Source: Rhodoferax sp. | GTDB lineage: Bacteria; Pseudomonadota; Gammaproteobacteria; Burkholderiales; Burkholderiaceae_C | Direction: 5' to 3' | NCBI GenBank assembly: GCA_021731215.1 | Contig: JAKFXU010000070.1 | Coordinates: forward strand, 1 to 9,484 | DNA: 9,484 nucleotides | In this document: positions 1-6,276 of the stretch, piece after piece | Numbering within the stretch: the stretch's first letter is position 1 | How the letters are laid out: every line of letters begins with the position of its first letter | Translations under genes and position numbers: made by a program | Notes under the pieces: generated by a model | Databases searched by the model: none | Told to the model about the DNA's origin: nothing | What the model saw: only the letters and a program-made list of their open reading frames with translations

Positions 1-414
1 GAGCACGCCCAGTTGGCCCTGCGCAAGCTCGCGGCCCAGGCGCACGGTGAGACGCTGACCCAGTTGCTGGCGGCGTGGCAGCAGCGCGATGCCGCTCAGC
101 TGCCCTCGGCACAGGAACTGGGCAACCGCGTGACCACCGCCACCCGCAACGCTTGGACCAAAGCCCTGGCGCAAGCGCCTGCGACGGACGCTACGTCGGC
201 CATCTTGCGTTTGGAGATGGCGGCCGAAGTGCCGACGCCGGCAGAACACCTGAGCGCGCGCCGGCTGTTGCAGTTGCAGTTGCTGACCAAGCGCAATGAC
301 CCGGCGCCGGCGCAAACCTGGGGCCAGGATGCGGCCCACGTGTTGGCCAGCGGTTTTGATGCCGCGCAGGCGCGTCGCCTGCAAAACGTGCTGAAAGTCC
401 TGCTCAAGCCTTGA
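1..414 (+). CDS. DUF349-family protein, C-terminal fragment (5' end outside window)
   Basis: The frame is open from base 1 and ends at TGA 412-414, giving 137 residues of a protein whose start lies left of the window. The fragment is Ala/Leu/Gln-rich and predicted all-helical. It contains a stretch reading roughly LRLEMAAEVPTPAEHLSARR followed by LQLQLL (about residues 68-93). From memory, a motif like this (an RLE segment, then a P-x-P-A-E turn, then an R-x-x-x-Q-L helix) is typical of the C-terminal end of proteobacterial DUF349 proteins, whose function is unknown. A DUF349 gene next to lpxH in Comamonadaceae would also fit. The DUF349 repeats themselves lie outside the window, so the family call rests on the tail alone. 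The 3' end overlaps the convergent lpxH gene by 11 bp. Coding reality is well supported; the family name is moderately supported. Confidence 0.65.
   Translation, partial: EHAQLALRKLAAQAHGETLTQLLAAWQQRDAAQLPSAQELGNRVTTATRNAWTKALAQAPATDATSAILRLEMAAEVPTPAEHLSARRLLQLQLLTKRNDPAPAQTWGQDAAHVLASGFDAAQARRLQNVLKVLLKP
404..414. other. Tail-to-tail overlap of two convergent genes
   Basis: The plus-strand gene stops with TGA at 412-414, while lpxH on the minus strand stops with TGA read from 406 to 404. The last codons of each gene are therefore antisense to the other, and there is no intergenic space for a conventional terminator. Transcription from each side must run into the neighbouring gene before it ends. 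Confidence 0.85.
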
Positions 415-1252
415 TTGGGCGCAGGCGTTGCACCCTGCTGCCCTGGCCCTCAGCGGGCAGGGCAGCACTCAGGCGCAAAATTTCAGCGCGCGCTGGCGTG
501 GCCGTGGCATCCCAATCGCTCAGGACGATGCGGCGCAGACCATGGGGTAGTTGGTGCTCGGCTGGTTGGTGGGTGTGGCCGTGGATCAGGGTGCTGGCTT
601 GGGCGCTGTGCAGCCAGTCGCAACTGGCCTGCGGGTCAAGGTCGCCATAGCTCACTGCACTGCGTTTGCGCGCTTCGCTTTGTGCGCGCAGCGCGCGCGC
701 CATTGCCAGGCGCCGCTCCAGTGGCTGCGCCAGAAAATCCTGTTGCCATTGCGCGCTGCGCACCTGGGCCCGAAACGCCATGTAGTCGGCGTCGTCCAGG
801 CACAGGGCGTCGCCATGCGAGAGCAGCCAGCGTTGGCCGGCAAAGGCCAGCACCGTCGGGTCGTCCAGCAGGGTCATGCCGCAGCGCTTGGCGAATGCCG
901 CGCCCAGCAGGAAGTCGCGGTTGCCGTGCATAAAGAAAATAGCCAGGCGCCGGGAGGCGTCCCTGAGAATTTCGGCGCAGCGCGCTTCAAAGCCTGGCGC
1001 GCGGGCTGCGGGGGCCATGGCGTCCACGACATCGTCACCGACCCAGACCTCGAACAAATCACCCAGGATGAACACGGCATCGGCTGCCGTGGTGTGCATG
1101 AAGTCTTGCCAGAGCGCGAAGGTGGCGCTCTGGCTCGCCTGCAAATGCAGGTCGGAGATGAAGTCAATATGGCGCCAATGCGGCGCTGCCTGCAGTACCG
1201 CCCAGCGCGGCGCCACGCCGGGCGCCGCGGTCGGCGGTACGGCCGCGCCCAT
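404..1252 (-). CDS. lpxH: UDP-2,3-diacylglucosamine diphosphatase LpxH
   Basis: LpxH hydrolyses UDP-2,3-diacylglucosamine to lipid X plus UMP, the fourth step of lipid A synthesis, at the cytoplasmic face of the inner membrane. The 282-residue product carries all calcineurin-type metallophosphatase motifs in order: SDLHL (D34, H36), GDLFEVW then GDD (D65, 72-74), GNRDF (N111), SHGD (H146) and HGHTH (H226, H228). These match the di-metal ligands of E. coli LpxH (D8, H10, D41, N79, H114, H195, H197). It is longer than the roughly 240 residues of E. coli because about 27 residues precede the first motif and there is a basic C-terminal tail. The start ATG (1252-1250) comes one base after the ppiB stop, and no good Shine-Dalgarno is visible, so translation probably depends on coupling to ppiB. 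It is the last gene of the minus-strand cluster. Confidence 0.95.
   Translation of the reverse strand: MGAAVPPTAAPGVAPRWAVLQAAPHWRHIDFISDLHLQASQSATFALWQDFMHTTAADAVFILGDLFEVWVGDDVVDAMAPAARAPGFEARCAEILRDASRRLAIFFMHGNRDFLLGAAFAKRCGMTLLDDPTVLAFAGQRWLLSHGDALCLDDADYMAFRAQVRSAQWQQDFLAQPLERRLAMARALRAQSEARKRSAVSYGDLDPQASCDWLHSAQASTLIHGHTHQPAEHQLPHGLRRIVLSDWDATATPARAEILRLSAALPAEGQGSRVQRLRPIKA
437..466. repeat. Perfect 9-bp inverted repeat (stem-loop) near the convergent 3' ends
   Basis: GCTGCCCTG at 437-445 is the exact reverse complement of CAGGGCAGC at 458-466. The stem can extend inward with CCC 447-449 against GGG 455-457 if G446 bulges, leaving a 5-nt loop. It lies 22 nt past the stop of the plus-strand gene and inside the last codons of lpxH. 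Neither strand has a T-run after the stem, so it is not a canonical intrinsic terminator. It could stabilise the mRNA 3' end or assist Rho-dependent termination of the plus-strand transcript. It might also simply be a by-product of GC-rich coding sequence. Confidence 0.5.
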
Positions 1253-1253
1253 G

Positions 1254-1760
1254 TCAGAGGGCCACGGCCTTTTCGAGCACCACGTCTTCTACCGGCACAT
1301 CATCGTGGTAGCCCCGGCGCGCGGTCTTCACCGTTTTGATCTTGTCCACCACGTCGGTGCCCCCCACCACTTTGCCAAACACGGCGTAGCCCCAGCCCTG
1401 GGCTGAAATCGCGGTGTGGTTGAGGAAGGTGTTATCGGCCACGTTGATGAAAAATTGCGCGGTGGCCGAGTGCGGGTCACTGGTGCGCGCCATCGCCACG
1501 GTGTAGTTGAGGTTCTTCAGGCCGTTGTTGGCCTCGTTGTTGATCGGCTGCTCGCCGCGCTTTTCCTTCATGCCCGGCTCCATGCCGCCACCCTGCACCA
1601 TGAAGCCCGGAATGATGCGGTGAAAAATGGTGTTGTCGTAGTGGCCCTTGTTGACGTAGCTCAAAAAGTTGGCGACTGATTTGGGTGCCTTGTCCTGATC
1701 GAGTTCAAGCGTGATGACGCCGTAGTTGGCAATGTGGAGTTCGACTTGCGGGTTGCTCAT
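1254..1760 (-). CDS. ppiB: Cytoplasmic peptidyl-prolyl cis-trans isomerase (cyclophilin B type)
   Basis: This cyclophilin catalyses cis-trans isomerisation of Xaa-Pro bonds during protein folding. Its 168 residues are the usual length for bacterial PpiB, and it starts directly in the beta-barrel fold with no signal peptide, implying a cytoplasmic location. Visible active-site elements are [13 protein letters not shown] (R48, the equivalent of human CypA R55), [15 protein letters not shown] (Q102, F104) and the YAVFGKV strand. F112 occupies the position of human W121, the substitution associated with weak cyclosporin A binding in bacterial cyclophilins. The start ATG lies 3 nt after the ppiA stop. 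A GGTGA Shine-Dalgarno (1769-1773, 8 nt upstream) sits inside the end of ppiA, so the two genes are probably translated together. The stop is separated by one base from the lpxH start. Confidence 0.95.
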   Translation of the reverse strand: MSNPQVELHIANYGVITLELDQDKAPKSVANFLSYVNKGHYDNTIFHRIIPGFMVQGGGMEPGMKEKRGEQPINNEANNGLKNLNYTVAMARTSDPHSATAQFFINVADNTFLNHTAISAQGWGYAVFGKVVGGTDVVDKIKTVKTARRGYHDDVPVEDVVLEKAVAL

Positions 1761-1763
1761 GAT

Positions 1764-2363
1764 TTATTTCACCAGGGTTGCAGAGTTGATAACGATGGGG
1801 GTCTTGGGAACATCGGACGGGAACGGGCCAGCGGCGCCGGTCGGTGCGCTCTTGATTTTCTGGACCACCTCCATGCCGCTGGTGACTTTGCCAAACACGG
1901 TGTAGCCAAAATTCTGAGCCGTGGGGTCCAGGAACGCATTGTCCTTGACGTTGATGAAAAACTGCGCGCTGGCGGAGTGGGGGTCGTTGGTGCGGGCCAT
2001 GGCCAGCGTTCCCACGACGTTTTTCGGTCCCCCTTTGGCCAGTGCCTCGCGGCCCTCGTGTGCAACCGGGGCACGGGTTGTTTTCTGCTTGAACTGGGTA
2101 TCGAAACCACCGCCCTGGATCATGAAGTTGTCGATCACGCGGTGAAAGACGGTGCCGTCGTAGTGTTTCTCGGTGACGTACTGCAAAAAGTTCTCGACTG
2201 TCTTGGGCGCCTTGTCCGGGTAGACCTCGACTACGAAGTCGCCGGCGCTGGTGGCAAATTTCACCCGGGGCGCCTCTTGTGCCAGCGTGTTGGGGGCGAT
2301 CGAAAACATCGCCAATGCCGCAATCAATGCGGGTGTCAGCGTTGAGAAAGCTCTAAATTTCAT
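1764..2363 (-). CDS. ppiA: Periplasmic peptidyl-prolyl cis-trans isomerase (cyclophilin A type)
   Basis: This is a secreted cyclophilin that should assist folding of periplasmic and outer-membrane proteins. Of 199 residues, the first 28 form a Sec signal peptide: MKFR charged start, hydrophobic core, then TLA before Q29. The mature domain has the cyclophilin signatures FHRVIDNFMIQGGG (R75), MART..PHSASAQFFIN (Q134, F136) and YTVFGKV. F144 stands at the position of human W121. It closely resembles the adjacent cytoplasmic cyclophilin across the core, so the pair looks like an old tandem duplication, one copy of which carries an export signal. The start overlaps the upstream L,D-transpeptidase stop as ATGA (2360-2363), and an AAGGAG ribosome site lies 7 nt upstream. 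The symbol ppiA is assigned by compartment and similarity; orthology to E. coli ppiA is not proven. Confidence 0.9.
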   Translation of the reverse strand: MKFRAFSTLTPALIAALAMFSIAPNTLAQEAPRVKFATSAGDFVVEVYPDKAPKTVENFLQYVTEKHYDGTVFHRVIDNFMIQGGGFDTQFKQKTTRAPVAHEGREALAKGGPKNVVGTLAMARTNDPHSASAQFFINVKDNAFLDPTAQNFGYTVFGKVTSGMEVVQKIKSAPTGAAGPFPSDVPKTPIVINSATLVK

Positions 2364-3607
2364 CCAATGACTCCTTCAAAAAATATCTTCCACTGGCTGC
2401 CTTGGCGAGCCCAGTACTGGCGTTTGACCGGACCGGTGCGAGTGCCATCAGCGACCTCGCCAAATGTGACGACCATGGTGTCGGCGGTGTCGGTCCAGCG
2501 CAGCAAGGACAGGTCCTTGAGCGCAATGGCGCGACCTCGCACCTTGCCCATTTCGCTGCGCAAGGCCGGTGTCCACTCGCTCAGTGTCTTGCCGTTGCTG
2601 CTGAAATCCGGGCTGTAAAAACTCAGTACCCGGTCCATATCGCCACTCGACTTGGCGCTCTGCCAGGCGGTCAAGGTCGCCTCGAACGGTTGGCCCTCGG
2701 AGCGCACGCTGCCGGGCGTTACCCAGTGTAGACGCTGAGAAATGACGACCGGGGTGGTGCGGACCTCGACGGTTCGGATGATCTGATCGAGGTCGGGGTT
2801 GGCCACCACGACGCAGCCGTCGGTGGCCAGTGGCGGGCGCGAAAACTGGCCGGGCGGGGTGCCGTGCAGCCAGATGCCGCTGCCGGTCTTGCCGCGCTTG
2901 CTATCGAGTTCGTTGGGGTAGTTAATGGGCAGGGCGCCTGAGCCGTAAAAATCTTTCAGCGATTTGGGGTCGAGATTGCTGGTGATGAAGTACACACCCA
3001 AGGGGGTGCGCAAATCACCCTCGATGGATTTCTCGGTGCCGGATTTTCCGACCGAGATGTAATAGTCGGCCACCAGCACCAGCCCGCTTGGCCGGTTCTC
3101 GAACAGGTACAGGCGCGAGCGCGAGGCATCGACCGCAATGGCGTGTTTGTTGCGCGGGGACAGTGCCAGAAATTGGGATGGGACAGTCCCGGGCAGAGGG
3201 CGTTCACGCAGCGCTTTTAGACGCATTTGCGACTCCTCACGCAGTTCGCGCAGCACCGGTGCCGCCGCTTCGCGCATGGCCTGCGGAACATCGCCCAAGG
3301 TGTGAACGGGTCTAATCCGCGCTGCCAGCAAGTCGCCATAGACCAGTTGCGCCAGTTGAAAGTGCGGGTAGTCCTGTACCAGGCGCTCGGCTTTGGCCAG
3401 CGCCTCGCGATGCTGCGCCTTGGCCACGAGTTGGTAGACCTTAATCAGGCGTGCTTCGGCCAGGCCCGCTTTGGTCTCATTTTTCTGGGTGTTGGCGGGT
3501 GCTGCCGCAGCAGCTTTTGAACGCTGTTTTTTATCCGCAAAAGCGCTGCCAGCCGGTGCCAGAGCGACCGCCGCTGCAATCAACAAGGTGGGAAAATACC
3601 GCTTCAT
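2360..3607 (-). CDS. Secreted L,D-transpeptidase/L,D-carboxypeptidase of Csd6-like architecture (YkuD + NTF2-like)
   Basis: This is a 415-residue exported peptidoglycan enzyme. A signal peptide covers about residues 1-24 (SAFA before D25). Next come a charged Ala/Lys linker, a helical TPR-like segment (about 47-98), a YkuD catalytic domain (about 153-290) and an NTF2/SnoaL-like domain (about 305-415). The YkuD active site is visible as HGTPPG (H248) and ATDGCVVVAN (C265), with the catalytic Cys and His at normal spacing. Three-part architecture of this kind (helical, YkuD, NTF2-like) is that of Helicobacter pylori Csd6 and Campylobacter Pgp2, which act as L,D-carboxypeptidases trimming tetrapeptide stems and affecting cell shape. 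Whether this protein cross-links or trims cannot be told from sequence. No clear Shine-Dalgarno precedes the ATG; the start is chosen by the signal peptide. It is preceded by the TPR/NTF2 gene and overlaps ppiA by 4 bp. Confidence 0.88.
   Translation of the reverse strand: MKRYFPTLLIAAAVALAPAGSAFADKKQRSKAAAAAPANTQKNETKAGLAEARLIKVYQLVAKAQHREALAKAERLVQDYPHFQLAQLVYGDLLAARIRPVHTLGDVPQAMREAAAPVLRELREESQMRLKALRERPLPGTVPSQFLALSPRNKHAIAVDASRSRLYLFENRPSGLVLVADYYISVGKSGTEKSIEGDLRTPLGVYFITSNLDPKSLKDFYGSGALPINYPNELDSKRGKTGSGIWLHGTPPGQFSRPPLATDGCVVVANPDLDQIIRTVEVRTTPVVISQRLHWVTPGSVRSEGQPFEATLTAWQSAKSSGDMDRVLSFYSPDFSSNGKTLSEWTPALRSEMGKVRGRAIALKDLSLLRWTDTADTMVVTFGEVADGTRTGPVKRQYWARQGSQWKIFFEGVIG
2371..2376 (-). 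promoter_or_regulatory. Strong Shine-Dalgarno for ppiA, inside the L,D-transpeptidase gene
   Basis: The minus strand reads AAGGAG with 7 nt before the ppiA ATG. It is the best ribosome site in the window and supports the 2363 start together with the signal peptide. Combined with the ATGA stop/start overlap, it would let ribosomes both reinitiate and enter afresh, allowing the cyclophilin to be made in larger amounts than the enzyme upstream. Confidence 0.75.
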
Positions 3608-3673
3608 AAAGTTATAGCGCTAAGGATCAAGTCAGCAGCATCGACAGCGCTGGCGGCGACCCCCAGGCGGCCA
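3608..3673 (-). other. 66-bp spacer with twin AGCGCT palindromes
   Basis: This is the only sizeable gap inside the minus-strand cluster. It holds two 8-bp palindromes, TAGCGCTA (3615-3622) and CAGCGCTG (3645-3652), with centres 30 bp apart, or about three helical turns. No Shine-Dalgarno is visible before the L,D-transpeptidase ATG. There is no stem followed by a T-run, so I see no terminator, and the TPR gene and downstream genes may still share a transcript. Any operator role for the palindromes is speculation. Confidence 0.35.
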
Positions 3674-4669
3674 TCAGTTACCCGTGGATTCCCTGATGAT
3701 CAGCCAGCGCTCGCCGGTTTTGAGCAGTTCAAGTGTTTTGCGGCTGGAGACCACCAGTGCATCCGCCTTGTAGTCCTGCCGGAATTTGGCAACCGCCTTG
3801 GTTCCGTTGACCGTGACGCTCAGGTTTTCCAGTTTTACGCTGATACTGGACTTGCCCGTAATCCGATTGCGGCGCTCTTCTTCCCATGCCTGGCGCGATT
3901 GCTTGGCGCTTGGGGTAAATTCATTGCCATAGGCGCCCAGGTAAGCCGCCATGTCCTTGGCCGCCCAGGCTTTGACCCAGGCGCGCACAGCTTCCTCCAC
4001 CTCTTTGACGGCGCTGTCGGCGAGTGCCGCTTTGGTGGCGGGCGCAGCGCTGGTGCTTGCCGCGACGACGGCACTGGCGGGCGCAGCCACGGGCACCGCT
4101 GCCGGCGTTGCCGCCGGAGTGGTCACGGCAGCGGGTTGGCCCTTGCTGTTGGGTTTGAATAATTCGCGGATCAGTGCCAGCTTGGGCTGCACGGCCGGGT
4201 TGGCGCCTTCAAGTTGCAGCGCCTTGTTATAGGCCTCGCTGGCGAGTCTGGCGTAGACGTCGCCCAGGTTCTCGTGCGCCGTGGCGTAGCTTGGGTTGGT
4301 GCGGATCGCCATCTCCAGCGCCGCGCGCGCTTTGTCAAACTGGTTTTGTCCGGCGTAGAGTACGGCCAGGTTGTTATACGGCTCGGGCAGCTCGGGGTGG
4401 TCCTCGGTCAACTTTGTAAAGGTGGCGATGGCCTCCGCGTGCTTGCCCGAGTTGCGCTGAATTACGCCCTTGAGAAAGCGCATCTGCGGATCGCGTGGCT
4501 TGGCGGCCAGGTAGCTGTCGGCCTTGGTCAGGGCCTCGGAAAACTTGCCAGTGCGCAGCAACTGACTGACAGCGTCATACTCGTCCGCGTGGGCATTGAT
4601 GCTGATGCAGGCGGCCGCGACCGCCAGCAGACGAAGGGTGGTGAAAATAGCAGAGCGGACGTGCTTCAT
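3674..4669 (-). CDS. Secreted tetratricopeptide-repeat protein with C-terminal NTF2-like domain
   Basis: The 331-residue product begins with a Sec signal peptide (about 1-28; A-H-A before D29). Roughly four TPR units follow (about 30-60, 61-94, 95-128, 129-160), with typical signatures such as the FLKGVI and NNLAVLYAG helices and NP turns. An Ala/Pro/Thr/Val-rich linker (about 178-218), probably flexible, leads to an NTF2/SnoaL-like domain (about 222-331) ending in a GERWLIIRE strand. TPR units bind protein partners, so a periplasmic scaffold or adaptor role is plausible, perhaps for the peptidoglycan enzyme encoded next, whose C-terminal domain is of the same type. A lipoprotein fate is unlikely: C21 lacks a good lipobox (A-A-A-C). 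It is the first gene of the minus-strand cluster. An AAAGG is only 4 nt from the ATG and an AGGA lies 13 nt away. The exact function is unknown. Confidence 0.85.
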   Translation of the reverse strand: MKHVRSAIFTTLRLLAVAAACISINAHADEYDAVSQLLRTGKFSEALTKADSYLAAKPRDPQMRFLKGVIQRNSGKHAEAIATFTKLTEDHPELPEPYNNLAVLYAGQNQFDKARAALEMAIRTNPSYATAHENLGDVYARLASEAYNKALQLEGANPAVQPKLALIRELFKPNSKGQPAAVTTPAATPAAVPVAAPASAVVAASTSAAPATKAALADSAVKEVEEAVRAWVKAWAAKDMAAYLGAYGNEFTPSAKQSRQAWEEERRNRITGKSSISVKLENLSVTVNGTKAVAKFRQDYKADALVVSSRKTLELLKTGERWLIIRESTGN

Positions 4670-4854
4670 GGCGCCTTTAGATTCCTACGGGGTGAACGCC
4701 TGCCGCCGCAGAGTGACTGGCAGGGCTTTATACTGCGCTGGATTGTAGCCCAGGGGGGTGTTTTTCAATGCCCTCATAATTACCCATCCATCAGCAGTCT
4801 TTGCCGAGGTCACCCTCGGGTTCAATCCCCTCCAAGCCGCCGTTCGAAATAGCC
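4670..4854. other. Divergent intergenic region between the envelope cluster and cysS
   Basis: This 185-bp region separates genes transcribed in opposite directions and must contain both start regions. A fair minus-strand promoter is visible (4742-4768). On the plus strand I see only isolated -10-like hexamers (TATACT at 4729-4734, CATAAT at 4775-4780) with no matching -35 at normal spacing. A GGTTCAATCCC stretch (about 4819-4829) matches the tRNA T-loop consensus, but no tRNA can be folded around it. Confidence 0.6.
4742..4768 (-). promoter_or_regulatory. Candidate sigma-70 promoter for the minus-strand envelope cluster
   Basis: Read on the minus strand, TTGAAA (4768-4763) is followed after 15 nt by TACAAT (4747-4742). 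Both hexamers are good matches to TTGACA and TATAAT. The spacer is shorter than the ideal 17, and a one-base shift (ATTGAA) gives 16. Transcription would start near 4735, leaving a leader of about 65 nt before the TPR gene. Confidence 0.45.
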
Positions 4855-6231
4855 ATGAGTTTGTGCATTTACAACACGCTGTCGCGTGCACTGGAACCTT
4901 TGTCACCGCTGGAGAGCGGCCACGTGCGGATGTACGTCTGCGGCATGACGGTCTACGACCTGTGCCACCTGGGTCATGCCCGCTCGATGGTAGCGTTCGA
5001 TGTGGTGCAGCGCTGGCTCAAGGCCAGCGGTCTGCGTGTGACCTATGTGCGCAACGTCACCGACATCGACGACAAGATCATCAAGCGTGCGCTGGACAAC
5101 GGGGAAACCATTCGCGCCCTGACCGACCGCATGGTGGCGGCACTGCACCAGGACGCCGACGCCCTGGGCATTGAGCGTCCCACCTTTGAGCCTCGGGCCA
5201 CCGAGTTTGTGCCGCAAATGCTGAGTCTGATTGGCCGGCTGGAGCACCAGGGCCTGGCCTACCAGGCGTCCAATGGGGACGTCAATTTTGCGGTGCGCAA
5301 GTTCCCGGGTTACGGCAAGCTCAGCGGCAAATCGCTCGACGAGTTGCGCGCCGGCGAACGGGTGGCGGTGCCCGACGGCAAGGATGATCCACTGGACTTC
5401 GTGCTGTGGAAAACAGCCAAGCCAAGCGAGCCGATGGATGCGCAGTGGGACAGTGTTTACGGCAAGGGCCGTCCCGGCTGGCACATCGAGTGCTCGGCCA
5501 TGTGCGGCCAGTTGCTGGGTGAGAGTTTTGACATTCACGGCGGCGGGGCCGATTTGCAGTTTCCGCACCACGAGAACGAAATCGCCCAGAGTGAGGGCGC
5601 CAGCGGCAAACCGCTGGCCAGCCTGTGGATGCACAACGGCTTTGTGACGCGCGACAACGAGAAAATGTCCAAGAGCCTTGGCAATTTTTTCACCATCCGC
5701 GACATCCTGGCGCGCTTTGATGCCGAGAGCACCCGCTTTTTCATCATCCGCGCGCACTACCGCAGCGCCCTGAACCACAGCGACGCGCATCTGGAGGACG
5801 CCCGCAACTCGCTCAAGCGTCTGTATACAGCGCTGTCTCTGGTAGCGCCGGTGCCCGTGAGTATCGACTGGACCCAGCCCTTTGCCGCGCGCTTCAAGGC
5901 GGCGATGGATGAAGACTTTGGTACGCCCGAGGCGGTAGCGGTGTTATTTGATTTGGCCTCTGAAGTCAACAAGACTGGCTCGGGCGAATTGGCCGGTTTG
6001 CTCAAGGCGCTGGGAGGCTGCCTGGGCCTGCTGCAAGGCGAGCCCAAGCTGTTCTTGCAGGCTGGTGCCAGGCTCGATGAGACCCGCATCAGTGCTTTGA
6101 TTGGACAACGCGCAGATGCCAAAAAAGCCAGGAATTTTGCCGAGGCGGATCGCATCCGCAACGAGCTGCTGGCCCAGGGCATTGTCCTGAAGGACTCGCC
6201 CAGCGGCACCGATTGGGAGGCGGCTCAATGA
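4855..6231 (+). CDS. cysS: Cysteinyl-tRNA synthetase
   Basis: CysS charges tRNA-Cys with cysteine using ATP, in the cytoplasm. The 458-residue product is full length for the class Ia enzyme (E. coli has 461). Visible landmarks are the N-terminal NTLSR and [10 protein letters not shown]; the HLGH signature (38-41); NVTDIDDKI (67-75); the zinc ligands C29, C213, H238 and E242 (the last two in FPHHENE); KMSKS (270-274); and a C-terminal helical anticodon-binding region with an [11 protein letters not shown] helix. I chose ATG 4855 because alignment with CysS begins at the [10 protein letters not shown] segment. The frame could open at TTG 4801, but the 18 extra residues are not CysS-like. No convincing Shine-Dalgarno is visible upstream. 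It is the first gene of the plus-strand run. The TGA stop overlaps an ATG (ATGA, 6228-6231) that opens a 12-codon mini-ORF. Confidence 0.97.
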   Translation: MSLCIYNTLSRALEPLSPLESGHVRMYVCGMTVYDLCHLGHARSMVAFDVVQRWLKASGLRVTYVRNVTDIDDKIIKRALDNGETIRALTDRMVAALHQDADALGIERPTFEPRATEFVPQMLSLIGRLEHQGLAYQASNGDVNFAVRKFPGYGKLSGKSLDELRAGERVAVPDGKDDPLDFVLWKTAKPSEPMDAQWDSVYGKGRPGWHIECSAMCGQLLGESFDIHGGGADLQFPHHENEIAQSEGASGKPLASLWMHNGFVTRDNEKMSKSLGNFFTIRDILARFDAESTRFFIIRAHYRSALNHSDAHLEDARNSLKRLYTALSLVAPVPVSIDWTQPFAARFKAAMDEDFGTPEAVAVLFDLASEVNKTGSGELAGLLKALGGCLGLLQGEPKLFLQAGARLDETRISALIGQRADAKKARNFAEADRIRNELLAQGIVLKDSPSGTDWEAAQ

Positions 6232-6266
6232 GTTCGTCAGCCGTTATGTTGGCCTGTGGTGATTGA
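6228..6266 (+). other. 12-codon mini-ORF coupled to the cysS stop
   Basis: ATG 6228-6230 overlaps the cysS stop as ATGA and opens a short reading frame ([12 protein letters not shown]) ending at TGA 6264-6266, 10 nt before the glycosylase ATG. The mini-ORF stop overlaps the GAGGG ribosome site of the glycosylase. Terminating ribosomes could therefore hand over to the next gene. There is no evidence that the peptide itself matters, and an ATGA overlap can arise by chance. Confidence 0.25.
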
Positions 6267-6269
6267 GGG
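6265..6269 (+). promoter_or_regulatory. Shine-Dalgarno deciding the glycosylase start
   Basis: GAGGG lies 7 nt before ATG 6277. In the glycosylase frame the codon two before the ATG is a stop (TGA 6271-6273), so no longer N-terminus is possible. Together these fix the start. Confidence 0.7.
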
Positions 6270-6276
6270 CTGAGCG

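Noticed and set aside
551..1339. Plus-strand open frame (262 codons) opposite lpxH and the end of ppiB
   Set aside because: Both minus-strand genes carry full family motifs; the antisense frame is low-complexity and matches no family I know.
1734..2345. Plus-strand open frame (203 codons) opposite ppiA
   Set aside because: It is the antisense shadow of the cyclophilin gene. The similar frame at 1416-1679 arises because ppiA and ppiB resemble each other.
3611..3616. TATAAC -10-like hexamer on the minus strand before the L,D-transpeptidase
   Set aside because: It is only 3 nt from the ATG and has no -35 at normal spacing.
4607..4669. Lipoprotein signal for the TPR protein (C21)
   Set aside because: The residues before C21 are A-A-A rather than L-x-[AGS], and a standard A-H-A cleavage site follows at residue 28.
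4801..4854. Upstream TTG start extending CysS by 18 residues
   Set aside because: CysS homology begins at the ATG 4855 segment; the extension is Pro/Ser-rich and lacks a ribosome site.
4685..4906. Minus-strand 73-codon frame in the divergent region
   Set aside because: It overlaps the start of cysS, has no Shine-Dalgarno and no familiar domain, and covers the candidate promoter.
4903..5790. Long minus-strand open frame (295 codons) opposite cysS
   Set aside because: It is antisense to a clearly real cysS, has no recognisable domain, and is the expected by-product of GC-rich codon usage.
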